Shown here: positions 62,533 through 64,000 of the stretch, piece by piece
Numbering within the stretch: position 1 is the first letter of the stretch
Layout: each line of letters begins with the position of its first letter
Origin: Sphingomonas kyeonggiensis
GTDB lineage: Bacteria > Pseudomonadota > Alphaproteobacteria > Sphingomonadales > Sphingomonadaceae
Length of the DNA: 64,000 nt
Assembly: GCF_014204495.1 (NCBI RefSeq)
Contig: NZ_JACHLN010000002.1
Span: 186,001 to 250,000 of the forward strand
Reading direction: 5' to 3'
Notes under the pieces: generated by a model
Seen by the model: only the letters and a program-made list of their open reading frames with translations
What the model was told of the DNA's origin: nothing
The model's database searches: none
Translations under genes and position numbers: made by a program

Positions 62533-62620
62533 CGTCATGCTGAACTTGTTTCAGCATCCAACGCTCCCCAGGCGATATCCGCTGTGGCGCGTTGGACCCT
62601 GAAACAAGTTCAGGGTGACG
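62533..62620. repeat. Palindromic repeat element, family D, complete
   Basis: Arms at 62533-62560 and 62593-62620 are inverted 28-mers. They differ at internal positions that keep each arm's own hairpin paired (ATGCTGAA/TTCAGCAT in one, ACCCTGAA/TTCAGGGT in the other). The element lies between hpd and the FAD-binding gene. The first arm is identical to 49283-49310. Confidence 0.88.
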
Positions 62621-62645
62621 GTGGGTGTTGCGATGGTGGCTGGGC

Positions 62646-63992
62646 CTAAAGCCCTTCGCCGCCGACCCAGTGTGCGTTGGAGAGCCGCCGGGCGACGCTC
62701 CAGGTCTGGGTGCGGATATCGGGCACCGCGACGATTTCCCAGAAGGCGCCGCGGGTCATCGGGCCGAGCGCGTAGAGATTGCCGTTGGGGCCGCCAGCGG
62801 CGTTGATTGTCTGGCCCTGGTTGTCGACATCGATGCCGAGATGCGCCGCATCCGGGCGGATCATGCCGCGCGCCGCGAGCTTCTGGAGCAGCGGCTCCTC
62901 GGTGCGGTTGAGATCGCCCAGCGGGCCGGTGCAGTTGATGATGCGCTGGACCGTCATGGTCTCGGCCGCATCGGCACCGCGGCGGCGCAGCGTGACCTCG
63001 ATGCCCTCGGGCTTTTCCTCGAAGCCGAGCGTCTTGCCGGCGATCACCTCGAGCTGGCCGCGCTCGATCACCGCCATCAGCCGGGCATAAACCTCGGGGG
63101 CAAGGCGGTGGCGATGCACGTCCCACCAGGGACGGAGATGGCGCAGGAAGCGGCCGCGCTCAGCTTCGCTGGCATTGCCCCACATCGCCTGGGTGAAGGG
63201 ACGCAGCTCGTCGACCGCGTTGCGCCAGCCGATCTCCTCGCCGCGGTTGCGGACGGCCTGGAGCAGGCGCGAGGCGTTGGTGGCGGGGCGTTCCTGCAGC
63301 TTCTTCCAATCGCTGCCCGGGGCGTGGCTGCGCGGCAGCAGGCCACGGCGGGAGAGGGCGACGATCTTGCCCTGGAAGCCGCGCGCATCGAGCAGCAGCA
63401 CGACGTCGATCATCGTCAGGCCGGTGCCGATCACCAGCACGGTATCGTCGGGGCCGAGACCCTCCGGCACGCTCGCGTCCCAGGGATTACCCTTGTAGCG
63501 GCTGCCCGACAGCGCCTCGGGATCGAGGCCGGGCGGATCGTGCGGCGGCAGGTTGCCGACCGCGAGCACGGCGGCATCGGCTTCGATCGTCTGGCCCTTG
63601 AGGCGCACGGTCACGCCATCGGCGAACTCCAGGTCCTCGACTTCGTCGCGCACCAGCCTGAGCCGGTCGGGATGGTCGAGCAGCGCAGCGTCGAGCAGCT
63701 CGCGCAGATATTCGCCGTACGTGACGCGGGGGATGAAGGCGGTCGCCGCATTCTCCACGCCGCGCGCTTCGAGCCAGCGGACGAAGTGCGAGGGATCGTC
63801 CGGAAAGGCGCTCATATTGGCGGCGCGGACGTTCAGCACATGGCTGGGATGCGCGGCGCCATAGGCGAGGCCGAGGCCGGCCACCGGTGCGCGTTCGATC
63901 AGGGTTGCGCGGGGGCCTTCGTGGCGGAGCAGGTTGATCGCCTGCAACGTACCCGAAAAGCCCGCGCCGATAATGGCGACGTGCTCGATCAT
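62646..63992 (-). CDS. FAD/NAD(P)-binding protein (FAD_NAD_binding_9 type)
   Basis: This 448-residue protein begins 8 bases inside the right edge and is complete. It starts MIEHVAIIGAGFSGTLQAINLL with the FAD motif, followed by ERAPVAGLGLAYGAAHPSHVLNVRAANMSAFPD, characteristic of the HpnW/YdhS-like group. A second Rossmann motif reads DTVLVIGTGLTMIDVVLLLD. These proteins are predicted oxidoreductases of uncertain substrate. It lies downstream of hpd on the same strand orientation, 197 bp away from the hpd start across the repeat, so no operon link is implied. Confidence 0.85.
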   Translation of the reverse strand: MIEHVAIIGAGFSGTLQAINLLRHEGPRATLIERAPVAGLGLAYGAAHPSHVLNVRAANMSAFPDDPSHFVRWLEARGVENAATAFIPRVTYGEYLRELLDAALLDHPDRLRLVRDEVEDLEFADGVTVRLKGQTIEADAAVLAVGNLPPHDPPGLDPEALSGSRYKGNPWDASVPEGLGPDDTVLVIGTGLTMIDVVLLLDARGFQGKIVALSRRGLLPRSHAPGSDWKKLQERPATNASRLLQAVRNRGEEIGWRNAVDELRPFTQAMWGNASEAERGRFLRHLRPWWDVHRHRLAPEVYARLMAVIERGQLEVIAGKTLGFEEKPEGIEVTLRRRGADAAETMTVQRIINCTGPLGDLNRTEEPLLQKLAARGMIRPDAAHLGIDVDNQGQTINAAGGPNGNLYALGPMTRGAFWEIVAVPDIRTQTWSVARRLSNAHWVGGEGL

Positions 63993-64000
63993 GTCAGGCG

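Noticed and set aside
8153..62620. Repeats as CRISPR arrays
   Set aside because: All are inverted pairs or single arms in separate gaps, without regularly spaced direct repeats or cas genes.

Overview
The window looks like an ordinary chromosomal segment of an alphaproteobacterium of the Sphingomonas type. The evidence is high GC with strongly GC-biased third codon positions, an ExbB-ExbD-ExbD TonB energiser, the cobA-DUF2849-cysI-DUF934-cysH sulfur cluster, several secreted or periplasmic glycoside hydrolases, and many short palindromic intergenic repeats of the kind common in sphingomonads. I see no rRNA, tRNA, CRISPR array, integrase, transposase or phage gene. The species cannot be named from the sequence alone.

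Layout. 1-1900: end of an exbB-like gene, two exbD genes, a terminator and a small secreted TPR protein. 2015-5856: dcd, a divergent GH115 alpha-glucuronidase and a glyoxalase-like gene. 6003-8094: three unfamiliar genes joined by one-base stop/start overlaps, encoding a membrane-anchored degenerate receiver domain, an ADP-ribosyltransferase-like protein and a helical protein. This is the best candidate here for an undescribed system. 8389-14164: cdd, a GH25 lysozyme and a UPF0262 gene, divergent from dnaB, then a soluble hybrid histidine kinase. 14354-15793: an S41 peptidase. 15953-19863: assimilatory sulfate/sulfite reduction with siroheme synthesis. 19930-29955: GH5, a zinc-ribbon protein, a BI-1 family protein with a structured leader, astD, selO, a hydrolase, a GT4 glycosyltransferase, a flavin oxidoreductase and a PilZ protein. 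30115-36517: a 2-hydroxyacid dehydrogenase, an SH3 protein, a thiolase, a prepilin peptidase, a SIMPL protein and an aldehyde dehydrogenase.

36518-36886 is the only gene-free stretch over 300 bp. It holds a repeat pair, a terminator, a candidate minus-strand small RNA and a promoter region with two dyads. It is followed by a MarR regulator and malate synthase G. 39547-46085 is tamA-tamB, for outer-membrane assembly. A Baeyer-Villiger-type monooxygenase follows.

47601-63992 is mainly amino-acid catabolism. The leucine branch has both subunits of a methylcrotonyl-CoA carboxylase-type enzyme (49363-51306 and 52655-54256), a MaoC hydratase and an isovaleryl-CoA dehydrogenase. The tyrosine branch has hmgA and hpd, which carry the same 16-bp dyad at nearly the same distance from their starts. 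An M13 peptidase, a Rieske protein, a dicarboxylate-type symporter and FAD enzymes are interspersed. A DUF559 nuclease-like gene, bracketed by a 33-bp inverted repeat, sits head-on inside the carboxylase cluster.
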